A stretch of 64,000 nt of DNA from Parastagonospora avenae f. sp. tritici 18332-5 (Eukaryota > Ascomycota > Dothideomycetes > Pleosporales > Phaeosphaeriaceae): contig JAFJTR010000049.1 of NCBI GenBank assembly GCA_022559985.1, positions 62,001 to 126,000 on the forward strand, written 5' to 3'. Positions 1 to 10,097 of the stretch are shown one piece after another. The translations under genes and the position numbers were made by a program. Position 1 is the first letter of the stretch. Each line of letters opens with the position of its first letter. The notes beneath the pieces are model-generated. The model saw only the letters and a program-made list of their open reading frames with translations, was not told where the DNA came from and searched no databases.

Positions 1-43
1 CCACTGTACCGACTGAAGCGGGCCAAATGCTAACAAGATCCAG

Positions 44-1404
44 TACTCATGACCTTGTCAAAGCTTGTTCGCACGCCTGTCGACGACTCGGACAGCAGCG
101 ATTCAGACTCAGACTCGGATGCATACAGACACCCCCGTGCGCGATCACGGTCCCGGCACCCACCGCAAAAGAAGAAGAAAAAGAAGGGTTTCTTCAAGAC
201 CATGAAGAATGCATTGCGTCCGAGCGTCAGCGAGAAGAAGCAGAGGAGGGACGAGGAGCATTCGATGGAGAAGCATGATCACGACTACAACCTCGACGGG
301 AGTCACTTGTCAAAGATCCCAACACCGCCCTCGACAGCCCATATTAGGACTCTGCAGCGATATCGAGGCGGTCCCAACGTCGACCGCATCCTCTACTTGG
401 AGCAGAACTCTGCCCTCACCATCAAGCACCTCACTGTTAGTGTCGAGCAAGTCTGCATCTTTTTACTCGCCGACAATAGCGTCATCTCCTTTTTTGAACA
501 CTCCGCCGACGAAGTCGAAGACATGATCTTGAAGCGTCTCAACACTGAAGACACCATCCTCCGCCGCAGTCAAGACAGCAGCATGATCGTGCAAGCCATC
601 ATTGACGCGATCATCGATCTTGCCATGCCAGTCGTAGCTGCCTACGAAGACGCCATGGGCGAACTCGAGCTCGACGTCCTCGACGACCCCGAAATCGGCC
701 ACTCGCAACTCCTCTACCTCTTGACCTCGGAGCTCTCCATCCTACGGAACACGATCCAACCCATCGTCTCTCTGATCAACGCTCTGCGCGACCACAAAGC
801 CGACCCCATGGCTCAGAGCTGGATGTCCCAGTCGAATTCCAATCTCTTAACCCGCAAAACCATGTCCAGCATCACCATCTCACCCCTCGCACACACCTAC
901 CTCGGCGACGTCGAAGACCACTGCATCATGATCACCGCGTCCCTCGACCAAATGCGTCGCGCCGCCGACAACCTCATAGATCTCATCTTCAACATGATGG
1001 GCGCTTACCAAAACGAGTCGATGAAGATCCTAACCGCCGTCACCATCTTCTTCCTCCCGCTCACTTTCCTCGTCGGATACTTTGGCCAGAACTTTGAAAA
1101 GTTTGATGCTATTAAGAAGTCGGATTCGTTTTTCTGGGTCATTGCCGTCCCGGTCATGGTCGCGACTATGCTGGTGCTCATGAGTAATACGCTGATGAGA
1201 AAGGCGCGTAGGTGGATTGGCAAATTTAAGCGCAGGGAGGCGAAGAGGCAACAGATGGCGAGTAGGAGGAGAGCGAATGGGAACGGGATTAGTAAGGGGG
1301 TGGGCATGGCGATGAATGGTGGGGTGGGGCTGAGTGTGGGAAATACGAGGACGGTGAAGAGGAGGCAGACGTTGTATTCGAGGGGCCAGATCGGGTCGTT
1401 TTGA
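44..1404 (+). CDS. CorA-like divalent metal (Mg2+) transporter, 5' partial
   Basis: Membrane transporter of the CorA/Alr (MIT) family, expected to carry Mg2+ or a related divalent cation. The visible part has a basic, Asp/Ser-rich cytosolic N-terminus, a long helical funnel domain and two C-terminal membrane segments (ILTAVTIFFLPLTFLVGYF, then FFWVIAVPVMVATMLVLM), with a basic tail. The signature loop after the first membrane helix reads GYFGQNFE, so the family's Gly-Met-Asn is Gly-Gln-Asn. The first ATG in frame is at 49, but bases before 44 look like an intron end (branch-like GCTAAC, then CAG), so at least one upstream exon probably lies outside the window. The family is clear from the membrane pair and loop; the exact ion is not. 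Confidence 0.85.
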
Positions 1405-1769
1405 GCGTGGCTGGTAGGAGTTGTAAGATCACGATGATACCCATAGACATTTTACAATTGCATACTTCTTTGGTACTCGCGGTAGTGTTCTTAACGATAG
1501 CATTTTTTGTTTGTGTACACCAAAGCCCAGTGCCTTCCTTAACCAAGTACCAATAAAACGCCTCCCAATGCTTAATGCATGGGCATCGTCATCTACAAAA
1601 CAGTGTGCGACGAAGGTACATCAATCTCCACCAGCATCAGGATTCCTCATCTCACTCTACTGAACCTGCTTGATCTTGCAAGTCCATCCCGAGTTGGCCT
1701 CGAGCAGCGGAAGACTATCGAAACGTTAGCAAATGCACAGAATATTTCACTCATCAGAAAGGAGGTGAC
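1405..1769. other. Convergent 3' intergenic region
   Basis: This gap lies between the ends of two convergent genes (CorA-like and GDA1). It should hold both 3' UTRs. No further coding or structured feature was seen. Confidence 0.5.
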
Positions 1770-3504
1770 TCACCTAGCTCCCAAACACCACCCCAACTCT
1801 CTATTCTGAATCTTCTTCGCAATCTTGACCTCGCGATCAATCGGCATGCCATACCCAGTCCTCAGCAGCGTGTACTGAAAGTTTAGATCAAGACACCACT
1901 CAGGCCGTCCTTTGAGCTCCTCCATCGCCTTGGGCACCGCGCCGAAAACATCCCAGCCAGACTCGCCCGCGCAGACCCTATTCGCCAGATCCTGCAACTC
2001 CCGGAGCGTGAAGGATTCAGGCATGCCGAGTTCCATTGTGCGGTCGTAGAAGTAGGAGAGCAGGTAGACTTCTTCGCGGGCAAACGTCTGCTCGAAGGGA
2101 GGCTGGTAGACGCCGCGGAAAGCGCAGGGCGCAATTTTGCACTCGTCGTCTTTGTGCAGGGATTTCTCGGCCCAGTAGCGGCACTGGGTGGGCGCGGTGA
2201 CGGCGGGGCCAGTCATGTTGACGGTGACTTTGTCGCCGAGGGGGTGGGCTTGGGGCATGGCGACGGGGACTTCGCGAGACATGCCTGGCGCGATGCAGGG
2301 GTTGACAATGGGTTCCTTGAGGAAGTCTGTGTTGCCCTCTTCCTTGTGTGCCTGGTACTTTGAGTCGAGGAGCGTGGCGTGTAGGTTGTTACGGGCTTCC
2401 ATGAGACCATAACCGAGGTAAGAGTGCTGGTAGAGATCGAAGTCGCGGCCGCCAAAATTCAATGAGTACTTGTGGTCGCCCTCTGCCAGCTTGTTGGGGA
2501 GACCTCCGCGGGGGACGTCGGGGAAGGTTGGCTGGAAGATGATCTGGGTAGAACCGCCGCCAAGGTCGAGGACGGCAGCAGTAGGAGTTTTGTCTGGTCC
2601 GCCAATGTGGCCGAGGAGGTAGTTGACTGTGATCCAGGCGTAGACACCTTCCATCTCGCCAGGCATGACCTCCACGCCGCTCTTCTCCTCTGAGACGACA
2701 GGAAATGGGTATACGGTCTCAAGGCGACGACGAACAGCGGCAAGAGTGGCGTCGCTCTTCTCTGGGCCAAGTTTGCGGAGACCTGCAGTGGCCTTGACAG
2801 CGACAGGTGTGCAGCCTTGGTATTCTGCTGGGACCTCCTTGAGCGCAACATCCATGAGGACGTCAAGACTCTTTGCCGCGCCTTCGGCGTCGCCATCGTA
2901 GGATGAGAGACCAGAGCCACCCTTGCCCTCTTTCTTCGCTGTCTGCTCAAAGACTTCGTTCTCAAGCTCGGGGCTCGGGCCACAGTTGTTGAACTTATAT
3001 ACGTGGATACGGGAGCCGGTGCTGCCTGCGTCGATCATGAGGGCATACTGGATGAGCGGCTTCTCCTTGGAGTACGACTTGGTGCATTGTGCTTTTGCGT
3101 CACCGGAAGCTGTGTTGCCTCCTTTCGAAATAGATCCTGAGCCACCTGTTAGCATGTAAAAGCACACGTATCCACTTCTGCCTACCTCTTGAAAGTTTGT
3201 CGCTCGGCGCAATAAAGTACAAGACGAGCAGTATGAAGGCAATCACACCGCCGGTCTTGAGGTAGCGCAATCGCTGCCCCTGATTCATGATGTTGCTGCC
3301 TTTGTAATCCCCCATGAAGCCGTTTGAGTTCGTCGACCGGTGTCGCGAATGTCTGTCCGGTTTCTCGAAGGGGTCGGCGTCGCGATTGGGATCGAAGTCG
3401 CGCGGCAGAGTGACAGAAACACGGCGGCGGGGGCCAGGGAAACTGAAGTAGGACCAGATGCCGGGTCGTCGTTGGCTTCCGGGGACTTCGACGCCGCTGG
3501 ACAT
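1770..3504 (-). CDS. GDA1: Golgi guanosine-diphosphatase (GDA1/CD39 apyrase family)
   Basis: Hydrolyses GDP (and UDP) in the Golgi lumen to GMP, which lets GDP-mannose enter by antiport and so supports protein and lipid mannosylation. A short cytosolic N-terminus is followed by one signal-anchor helix (VIAFILLVLYFIAPSD) and a lumenal catalytic domain. The apyrase conserved regions are in order: DAGSTGSRIHVY, ATAGLRKL, YAWITVNYLLG and LDLGGGSTQI. There are two exons. The donor is at 3185; the acceptor is either at 3146 or, better spaced from the CTAAC branch, nine bases further on, so exon 2 starts at about 3136. Both choices keep frame and give 561 or 564 aa. The start at 3504 (MSSGVEVPG) precedes a typical basic N-terminus; an upstream in-frame ATG at 3705 is less likely. 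Confidence 0.9.
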
Positions 3505-4108
3505 GCCACTAGGGAGAGGAGAGAAAAGGGTCCAAGGGTTTAGGGCGAGGGCATGGAGCTGAGCTGCATCCTGGATTAGTATGGCGTCGTGTGGCAAAGA
3601 CACAAGGAAGGGGCTGCATACGTTACTGCCCTTGGTAGAAATAAGCGATAAATTGTGAATAGGTACTCGTTTAGCGTAGCACACCTCCGTAGCACATGTA
3701 CTCACTGTTCTCCGCTACGTAATATTAGGTCCCTGCATCCCTGAAGCCTTGGCGGACTTCTGCGGCTGAACTATTTGATTGGCGCGGAACATTTCAGCTC
3801 CAGCTATTCATGGCGAAGATGCATTCACATGGTGAGGCTGTCAGTTAGACATAGTTACACGTGTAAACTCCCAAACTTCTCGTTTCCTTGCCATGCGCAA
3901 GGAGATTCCCCGTCGACACACTTCTTGCCCACCAAAGAGCTCAACTCCCCGAACGTGTTCATGCCATCAATCCGAATGCGCTCCTCACCCGTGGATTGGC
4001 TGCGCTGATGCTCTGCTGTCCCCGGGTTCTCAAGCTATGGCCGGTGCAATGAGGGGGTTGCTGTCGTCGATATTTCCGCGTTGACTCTTTCTCCAAACAC
4101 GTTCGACT
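3505..4108. other. Intergenic region upstream of GDA1
   Basis: It contains the GDA1 promoter and the 3' end of the EF-hand gene, both on the minus strand. No convincing coding frame was found. Confidence 0.4.
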
Positions 4109-4831
4109 TCAGCCAAAAGACAGCCCAGCCCTCTTCATCACGCTCTCAAAGTCCTCAAGGCTTACACCGCCGACCTCTCTCCCTTTGCCCTTGACGTCAC
4201 CGTTCGCCTCGAGGATCATATCCTTCAAAAAGTCGTCAGGTACATCCTCTCTGAGCTCTTTTGCTACTCTCCGGAGGTGCGCAATAGTGATAGGGCCTGC
4301 GCTGCCATGAGTGAAGAGTCTATATGCTGCGCTGACTTCCTCTGCGTTGTTTTCGGCCTGGTACTCGTCGTCGTCGTCTTCCTCGTCACCACCCTCTTCT
4401 TTGTTGTGCATTGCAATCGCGGCGTACGAGAAGAACGGGATGAACCCCACAAAACCGGTTTCGAGCGGATCTATGGTCGCAAGGATAGACGGTATCTCAG
4501 ACTTGTCGGGCGCAAGATTCAGTGAGCTGTACGCAGTCAGTGCCTGTTCCTCGGCGTGCGAAAACAGAGCCTACATCAAGCATCTTCGCACATCGTCCTT
4601 GCGCAGCACGCCCTCCTTTGAATCGTCATGATCTGGATGATGTACTGCAAACAGCGCAAAAGCCTCTCGTATCTCTGCTTCTTGGTCCGCAGTCAAGCCA
4701 TTCTCTTTCGCAAGCTTGGATGCGCGTTTCACGGGCTGGCGACTTTTACCCGGTGGTAAGCGACGTTTTGGTGGCTAGCATATCAGCATCAGCAAGAGGA
4801 TAGCATTGCTTTAATAACCTAAACTCACCAT
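4109..4831 (-). CDS. EF-hand (calmodulin/centrin-like) protein
   Basis: A small acidic protein of the EF-hand superfamily, about 206 aa in three exons (4829-4831, 4575-4774, 4109-4526; introns of 54 and 48 nt with GT..AG ends). Joined, it reads MPPKRRLPPGKSR, then a calmodulin-like helix (LTADQEAEIREAFALF), a second helix-loop pair (IDPLETGFVGFIPFFSYAA), an acidic linker of E and D, and a C-terminal lobe ending in LEDFESVMKRAGLSFG. The Ca-binding loops are poorly kept (for example VHHPDHDDSKEG), so Ca2+ binding is doubtful. The start is uncertain: the chosen ATG sits directly before the first intron, while in-frame ATGs at 4891 and 5020 would add 20 or 63 residues. The exact orthologue was not recognised. 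Confidence 0.7.
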
Positions 4832-7800
4832 TTCGTCGCCGTGAAGTTCGTTGTTGGTGTCCACGATCAATGACGCCAGTGCATGGGCCATGGCGCTTAC
4901 CTCACTAGCGCTAACGCGCCCGCTTAAAAACGACAATTTCTTCCTACCAACCTCCTCACACACGCCCTTTCCGCGTTTCGCAGAGTTATTAAACCTTCTA
5001 CTCTTCACCACTGTACTCACATTCTCCTACATCATGTGAATCTCACTTTTCTTGTCTCCGGAGGCACTACTTCTCATCACCTTTCCATTTCATTCACATA
5101 TCTCGACAAGAACGCGTCGAAACTACCTGTCCATCAACCAACCCAGTACCAACGACGACAACAACGCAACCCGTCCCGATTGATTCATCAGTATCAAGCA
5201 ACAACCACCATAACAACACGCGTTCGAAACGCTGGTCTACGGGTCATGGGATGCGCCCCTTTTTGAGGCAGTTTCCTCTCCTTTGGTGTAACATCGTCCT
5301 TCGGTTCGGCCACCGGAAGGGATGGTCCGAACCCGTTTGAGCATGAACACAGACTAAGTCCTCAGGGAGGTCTTGTCATAGGCTGGTGCAGCTTTGCAGA
5401 GGTATGCGTACCTGAAGGTCTGACCATAGACTGTCAAGGCCGCAAGAGCACCTTGGGCATGTCTGCGATTGGCAGAGCCCATGGGCATGATTGCCCGGAA
5501 GTCGGGAGACGTCCCGCAGTGTCAGGAGCTCGCGAAGAGACTGACAGAAATCGAGCAATGTGCTCGCAATATCAGCAACTCGAAATATGAGGCTGGTTGA
5601 AGTCGAGTGATGCACTCGCAGGCGTTGGCGTCCTGACAGGAGCCGACGGAACTCGAGCAGAGGCTCGCACTATGCGCATGGTGGTCAATGACCGCGCATC
5701 GCGTCGAAGGCGAACAGCTGTGTCCCAACGAACAAGCCAGAGAACCAGGACAGAGAATCCGCGAGAAGCTCGGCTTACAGGAGTTCCGACGAGCCAAGAA
5801 GACGACTGGAAAGACCCTGATGCGGCCGCTGAGGAGAGTGAGCGAAGAAGTGCCCGACTATGAGCCTCCAACGGAAGCCGCCCGCAGAGACGGGAAGTCG
5901 ATCTCCAGCATTCAGCGTTGAATTACATGCATGACGAAGCAATCCATTGCGACGAACTAATGTCATGCCCGCTCGAGTCAGGTCGGTACGGCAAGGAGTC
6001 CACTCCAGAATCATGGCTACGGCCTGCAACGACCGTGTGTTGAATCGCACTGGTCTAGGGTTTCACACGCCAGTTTGGCTGTGAGTTCATCATTAGACTG
6101 CTTTTTGCAGCTCCAATGCTGTCACCGCTGCAAGTAGTTACAAACGCGGACCTTACGAGTAGGGAGTATTCCCCGCCACTGCTTGAGGAGTCAGGAGAGG
6201 CTGGACCTCTTGCGAAAGCAAGGGCTTCTGGCAGGTCTCAGAATCCAATCCCGGTGGAAGACGTCAACCGACATGGAGCTGCTCTACGAGCGACTTCGAC
6301 AGGCCGAATGGTCCTTGACATCCTTTACTCAGAGGCACCTACAGACTAGATGGCGTCCACTGCCGCTCCGTTCCGGTCCTCGAACATCTTGGCCTCTCCT
6401 TTCTCATGACGCCACTTGGAAGATGCTGCTGTCGCGAGGCTCGCAACCTAGCTTGACTCCAGTGTTCTGAACGGTGCACACGAGGAAAGACGCTAACGAT
6501 CCCTCGAAGCGACCATGCAGATGCTGGCATTGTGGGTGCTACGGTCACTGCCTTTGTGCTCTTCTATTGTATTTTTGCCCGTACTTGCTCACAAGCTTTG
6601 CTTGCCCATGAACCCTGGCTCAGCGGAGCAAGTACTTGGCAAACAGGATCGAGCTGATCGTCTCGTGAGAGGAGGCCAGCAACGACCGATCTTGATCCCG
6701 ACCGATATGTGTATAGGTCGAAGTCCGAACCTTCCGGTTTCATTTGGACAACCTGGAGAAGGCGACGCGATGAAGACTGAAGACATTCGAACTGGATGCC
6801 TGGCCGGGCCTGATATCGACATTGGCGTCAATCACTCTGGTTTTTACAGGCGACTTGCATACCATCCATCGCCTTCCAGAGCTTGAGAGCGCAGCTTTCG
6901 CTTGTGACAAGTTCCCCCCTGGATCCAGGAGTGAGTGTACATGGAGCAGGTATTGACCATCCTGTGCAACAATAGGTCAAAACGTCTTGCGATGTTGTCA
7001 GTGGCTTCTGGGGGTTCTTGCACCTTGTTGGCAATTTGTGACTCTGGGGGATCATATTCTGTCCGACTATTGTGGGTTCCGAGGGTTTTTGCATTTCTCG
7101 TTTCTTGTCTCTTCGTGGCTGCTCTCGAGCGACTGCAGGAGTCGAGGGCAAGTGATGGACGAGATGTTCGCAAGAATATCTCTCCGCTTCCAATTAAGCT
7201 AGAGCTCGCCTTTACGTTATTCATCCACGTTGAGCGAGTGTGGACAGGGAAGCAAGATTGAACAAGTCATTGCCTCTAACTTCACGGCAGTGATGCCTTT
7301 GTTTCCTCCGTTCGTTGAGCCGATTAGTTGGCTTGAGGATGAGGAAGCAGAGGGTACATACCTTTGCAAGCACCTTGTGCTTTTTGTGTGATGTTTTAAT
7401 ACAATTCGTTCTTTCAGAAGGTGTTGCCACTATGATTCGTGCATGTGAGGGTGGCTTGTAATGATTCGCTTTGCTCTCCTGACTGTTATTGTTATCGTCT
7501 GCGGTTCCTCCCCTGGGAGCTCGGCTTGACCTATTGCTTCTCATTATTTTGACGCACGATGCTTGACTGCAGTCGAGTCAAATTAGGATGTAAAACTCAT
7601 ACATGTTGAAGTCACCATCTCTAATCATGTTCACGCATCATTGCAGTAATCGCAATTCATTGAATCATCTGTTGCGTGAATTGATCTTGGTTACTGAGAA
7701 GATGATCAGCAGTCACGTACTGATACAGTCACTCATATAATGTATGATGCGCGACGGCAATTCAAAGTACAACAAACAAATGGGTCACACGAGAGGCCGT

Positions 7801-7883
7801 AAAGCTGTAAAGAAGTATATGCCTTTTCATTTCTCAGACCAAATTTGAGACTAATATACTAAATATCAAATGGATTCTGATTT
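4832..7883. other. 3-kb region without an intact gene; possible decayed coding sequence
   Basis: No open frame here has convincing protein character over a useful length. On the plus strand the frame from 5481 encodes helical, charged sequence (QELAKRLTEIEQCARNIS) but meets in-frame TGA at 5598, 5634 and 5919. Similar charged sequence follows at 6183-6470, a possible membrane segment (AGIVGATVTAFVLFYCIFA) at about 6523-6580, and another helical stretch with an in-frame TGA at 6771. It could be a broken gene, a fast-evolving multi-intron gene, or chance. Confidence 0.3.
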
Positions 7884-10097
7884 TCAAACACGGAACTGAT
7901 CGTATGCCGCACTCCTCCCAGCGTATCTCGGATCAGAAAACTCATCATCCAAAAATGCCTGCCTCCTCTGCTCACCTTGCCGCTGCGCAAAGCGCGGGTC
8001 CGCTCGATCATAAAACATCCCCGGTTCAACACGGTCACTCTGACCCCGTCTCAACGGCGTTCGCTGCCCGCGCTCATTGAACATCTCCCTGAACTCATCC
8101 AACGTGTAGCGATTCTGACCGAGTAGCGCGCGCTGCTCAGCACTGTTAAGCTGATTGCGCAACATGCTGAAGTCTTCGAATGTATCGCGGCCAGGTCCGA
8201 AGAGTGTGCGCTGCTCGTCGAGTTTGAGCTGGTTGAGTTTGAGGCGGAGTTCTTCGAGCGTGAAGCGGTCTTGGCTGACGGGGACGTTTGCTGGCATGGA
8301 GTGTTGAGGTTGTTGGGCGTACACATTGCCGTTCAGGTAGTCGTGTGGTTGCTGAGCATACCCATAAGGACGGTTCTGCATGCCGGGCATCTGGGGCATG
8401 GTAGTTGCACGATGAGGGAGTGGACGGTTGCTTCCGATGCCTAGTCCTTCGGAATAAAGATCGCGCGCGCGGTGAGGCAATGGGTCATGTGGGTAGTCGT
8501 TCGCGTTGGGCTCCCGTATGTTGTAATTATGCACGGTTTCGTAGTTCTTAATACTTGGCCGGCGGTACTCATGGCGGGTGCGCGAATGCGTACGTGTGTG
8601 TCGCCCACCATGGTCACGTCTATCGCGTTCGTCGGAGTACACTGACGATGTGGCATCGGTCCACGAATCTTGAGACGAGCGACGAGACATTGGAGACGAT
8701 GGACTGAATTTTCCAGTCGCTTTGTTGTTGTATGCTCGTGTTGGTGATGAACGAACCCAATGATCATACTTCCTGCCACGTCTACTCTCATCGCTACTGC
8801 TGGCGTAGGTTGCCCTCGCATGGGAACGATTCTCGGATGAACTTGAGTCCCGCCTCGGCCTGTTTGACTGACGACGGCGTTGGCTGACACTGCGGCTTCT
8901 CACCCGGCTTCTTGACCTGTGAACATGCTGTTTCCCATGCTTCACAGGCTTTGAGCGTCCCCGACCTCGATCCTCCACGTAGGCAAAGTCATCGCTGACA
9001 CTACGAGTCTGCCATTGGTCGGACCCCGAGCTGGTCTCTGTGTCCCAGTCTTCGTCTGACATTCTCACGTGTCGAAGCTTTCCTTTCGCTGGCTTTTGGC
9101 CATTAAGAATATGAACACCAGGCTGAACATGTCGCATGCCAGCAAGAGGTGGGTCAGGATAAGCTCCGGGCACCTTGTGAATTTTTGGTTGCTGCTGGTG
9201 GCCATGATGTTGCTGGCCCATGTGTCCATTCATGGGAGGTGGAGGTGGTGGAGGCGGTATACTTCCAATGCCGTGGACCTGTCCAGGGTGACCTAGTGGT
9301 GGTGGTGGCGGAGGGGGCGGCACATTGTTACCTTGGTGCATTTGACCTTGGCCGTGGGGAGGAGGCGGTCGCTGGTCGAAGTGCTGCCCGCCCACGTTGT
9401 GCTGCCCTTGCTGTTGAACAGGTCTTTGTTGCTGATTCATGTTCAATCCTTGCTCCCGCATGTTGCTCTGCCCTTGTGGTCCGAGGGGATTGTTGACCTT
9501 CATCGGCTTGTTGATGTCTTGCATAGCATGAGCGTTGCTAAGACCACCCGTGTTGAACTTCGGATTGTGCACATTCAACAGGCTTGATTCTTCAATCTGA
9601 AGAATCACTTGTACACGATGTGGATACTTTTGCTTATCTTTGCGCCCTTGGCGATGATCGGAAAGCATCATACCAGCAATGATGTACTCCCCTAGCAGGT
9701 TTTCTCTCTTTTGCTTTGCATTCTGATCCTCCACGAAGTTCCGTATCTCGGCACGACAGCTCCTTGATTTAGTAGCATCAAGGCGATCCGTCACTGTCTC
9801 ATCGTCTCGCTTGAGTCTGGCAAGCTTCTCTTTTATCTCCTCCTGTGAGACATGTTCCCTGCGCGGTTTGACACCATCCCAGGTCGAGGACTGAGACGGC
9901 TTCTCAAAGGTCCAGAGACTCAGCTTTGGAATAGAGTCGGCATATGGATTACGGGGCTGTTGGCCTTGAGAAGCCTTTTGCTGTATATTAGGCATCTGCC
10001 GCTGTTGACCAGCATTCATATGTTGTTGAGGTACCTGGCCGCCCATGAACTCGTGTTGGTGTGCACCGCCTCCATGTGCTTGCTGATGGAACGCCAT
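7884..10097 (-). CDS. Low-complexity Q/P/RS-rich protein, function unknown
   Basis: A single-exon gene of 737 aa that was not matched to a named family. The N-terminus is Gln/His/Gly-rich. A more ordered, charged block follows at about residues 60-185 (EEIKEKLARLKRDDETVTDR onward). Next come two proline tracts (PPPPPPPPLGH and PPPPPPPPMNGH) and a long Ser/Arg/His-rich region with SRSRVRSRSVSQRRRQ. Near residues 608-688 there are three degenerate repeats of about 26 aa beginning FTLEELRLKLNQ, DTFEDFSMLRNQ and YTLDEFREMFNE. RS and proline tracts are common in nuclear RNA-linked or scaffold proteins, but no function can be assigned. The start is the first ATG of the frame and opens MAFHQQAHGGG. 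Confidence 0.75.
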   Translation of the reverse strand: MAFHQQAHGGGAHQHEFMGGQVPQQHMNAGQQRQMPNIQQKASQGQQPRNPYADSIPKLSLWTFEKPSQSSTWDGVKPRREHVSQEEIKEKLARLKRDDETVTDRLDATKSRSCRAEIRNFVEDQNAKQKRENLLGEYIIAGMMLSDHRQGRKDKQKYPHRVQVILQIEESSLLNVHNPKFNTGGLSNAHAMQDINKPMKVNNPLGPQGQSNMREQGLNMNQQQRPVQQQGQHNVGGQHFDQRPPPPHGQGQMHQGNNVPPPPPPPPLGHPGQVHGIGSIPPPPPPPPMNGHMGQQHHGHQQQPKIHKVPGAYPDPPLAGMRHVQPGVHILNGQKPAKGKLRHVRMSDEDWDTETSSGSDQWQTRSVSDDFAYVEDRGRGRSKPVKHGKQHVHRSRSRVRSRSVSQRRRQSNRPRRDSSSSENRSHARATYASSSDESRRGRKYDHWVRSSPTRAYNNKATGKFSPSSPMSRRSSQDSWTDATSSVYSDERDRRDHGGRHTRTHSRTRHEYRRPSIKNYETVHNYNIREPNANDYPHDPLPHRARDLYSEGLGIGSNRPLPHRATTMPQMPGMQNRPYGYAQQPHDYLNGNVYAQQPQHSMPANVPVSQDRFTLEELRLKLNQLKLDEQRTLFGPGRDTFEDFSMLRNQLNSAEQRALLGQNRYTLDEFREMFNERGQRTPLRRGQSDRVEPGMFYDRADPRFAQRQGEQRRQAFLDDEFSDPRYAGRSAAYDQFRV

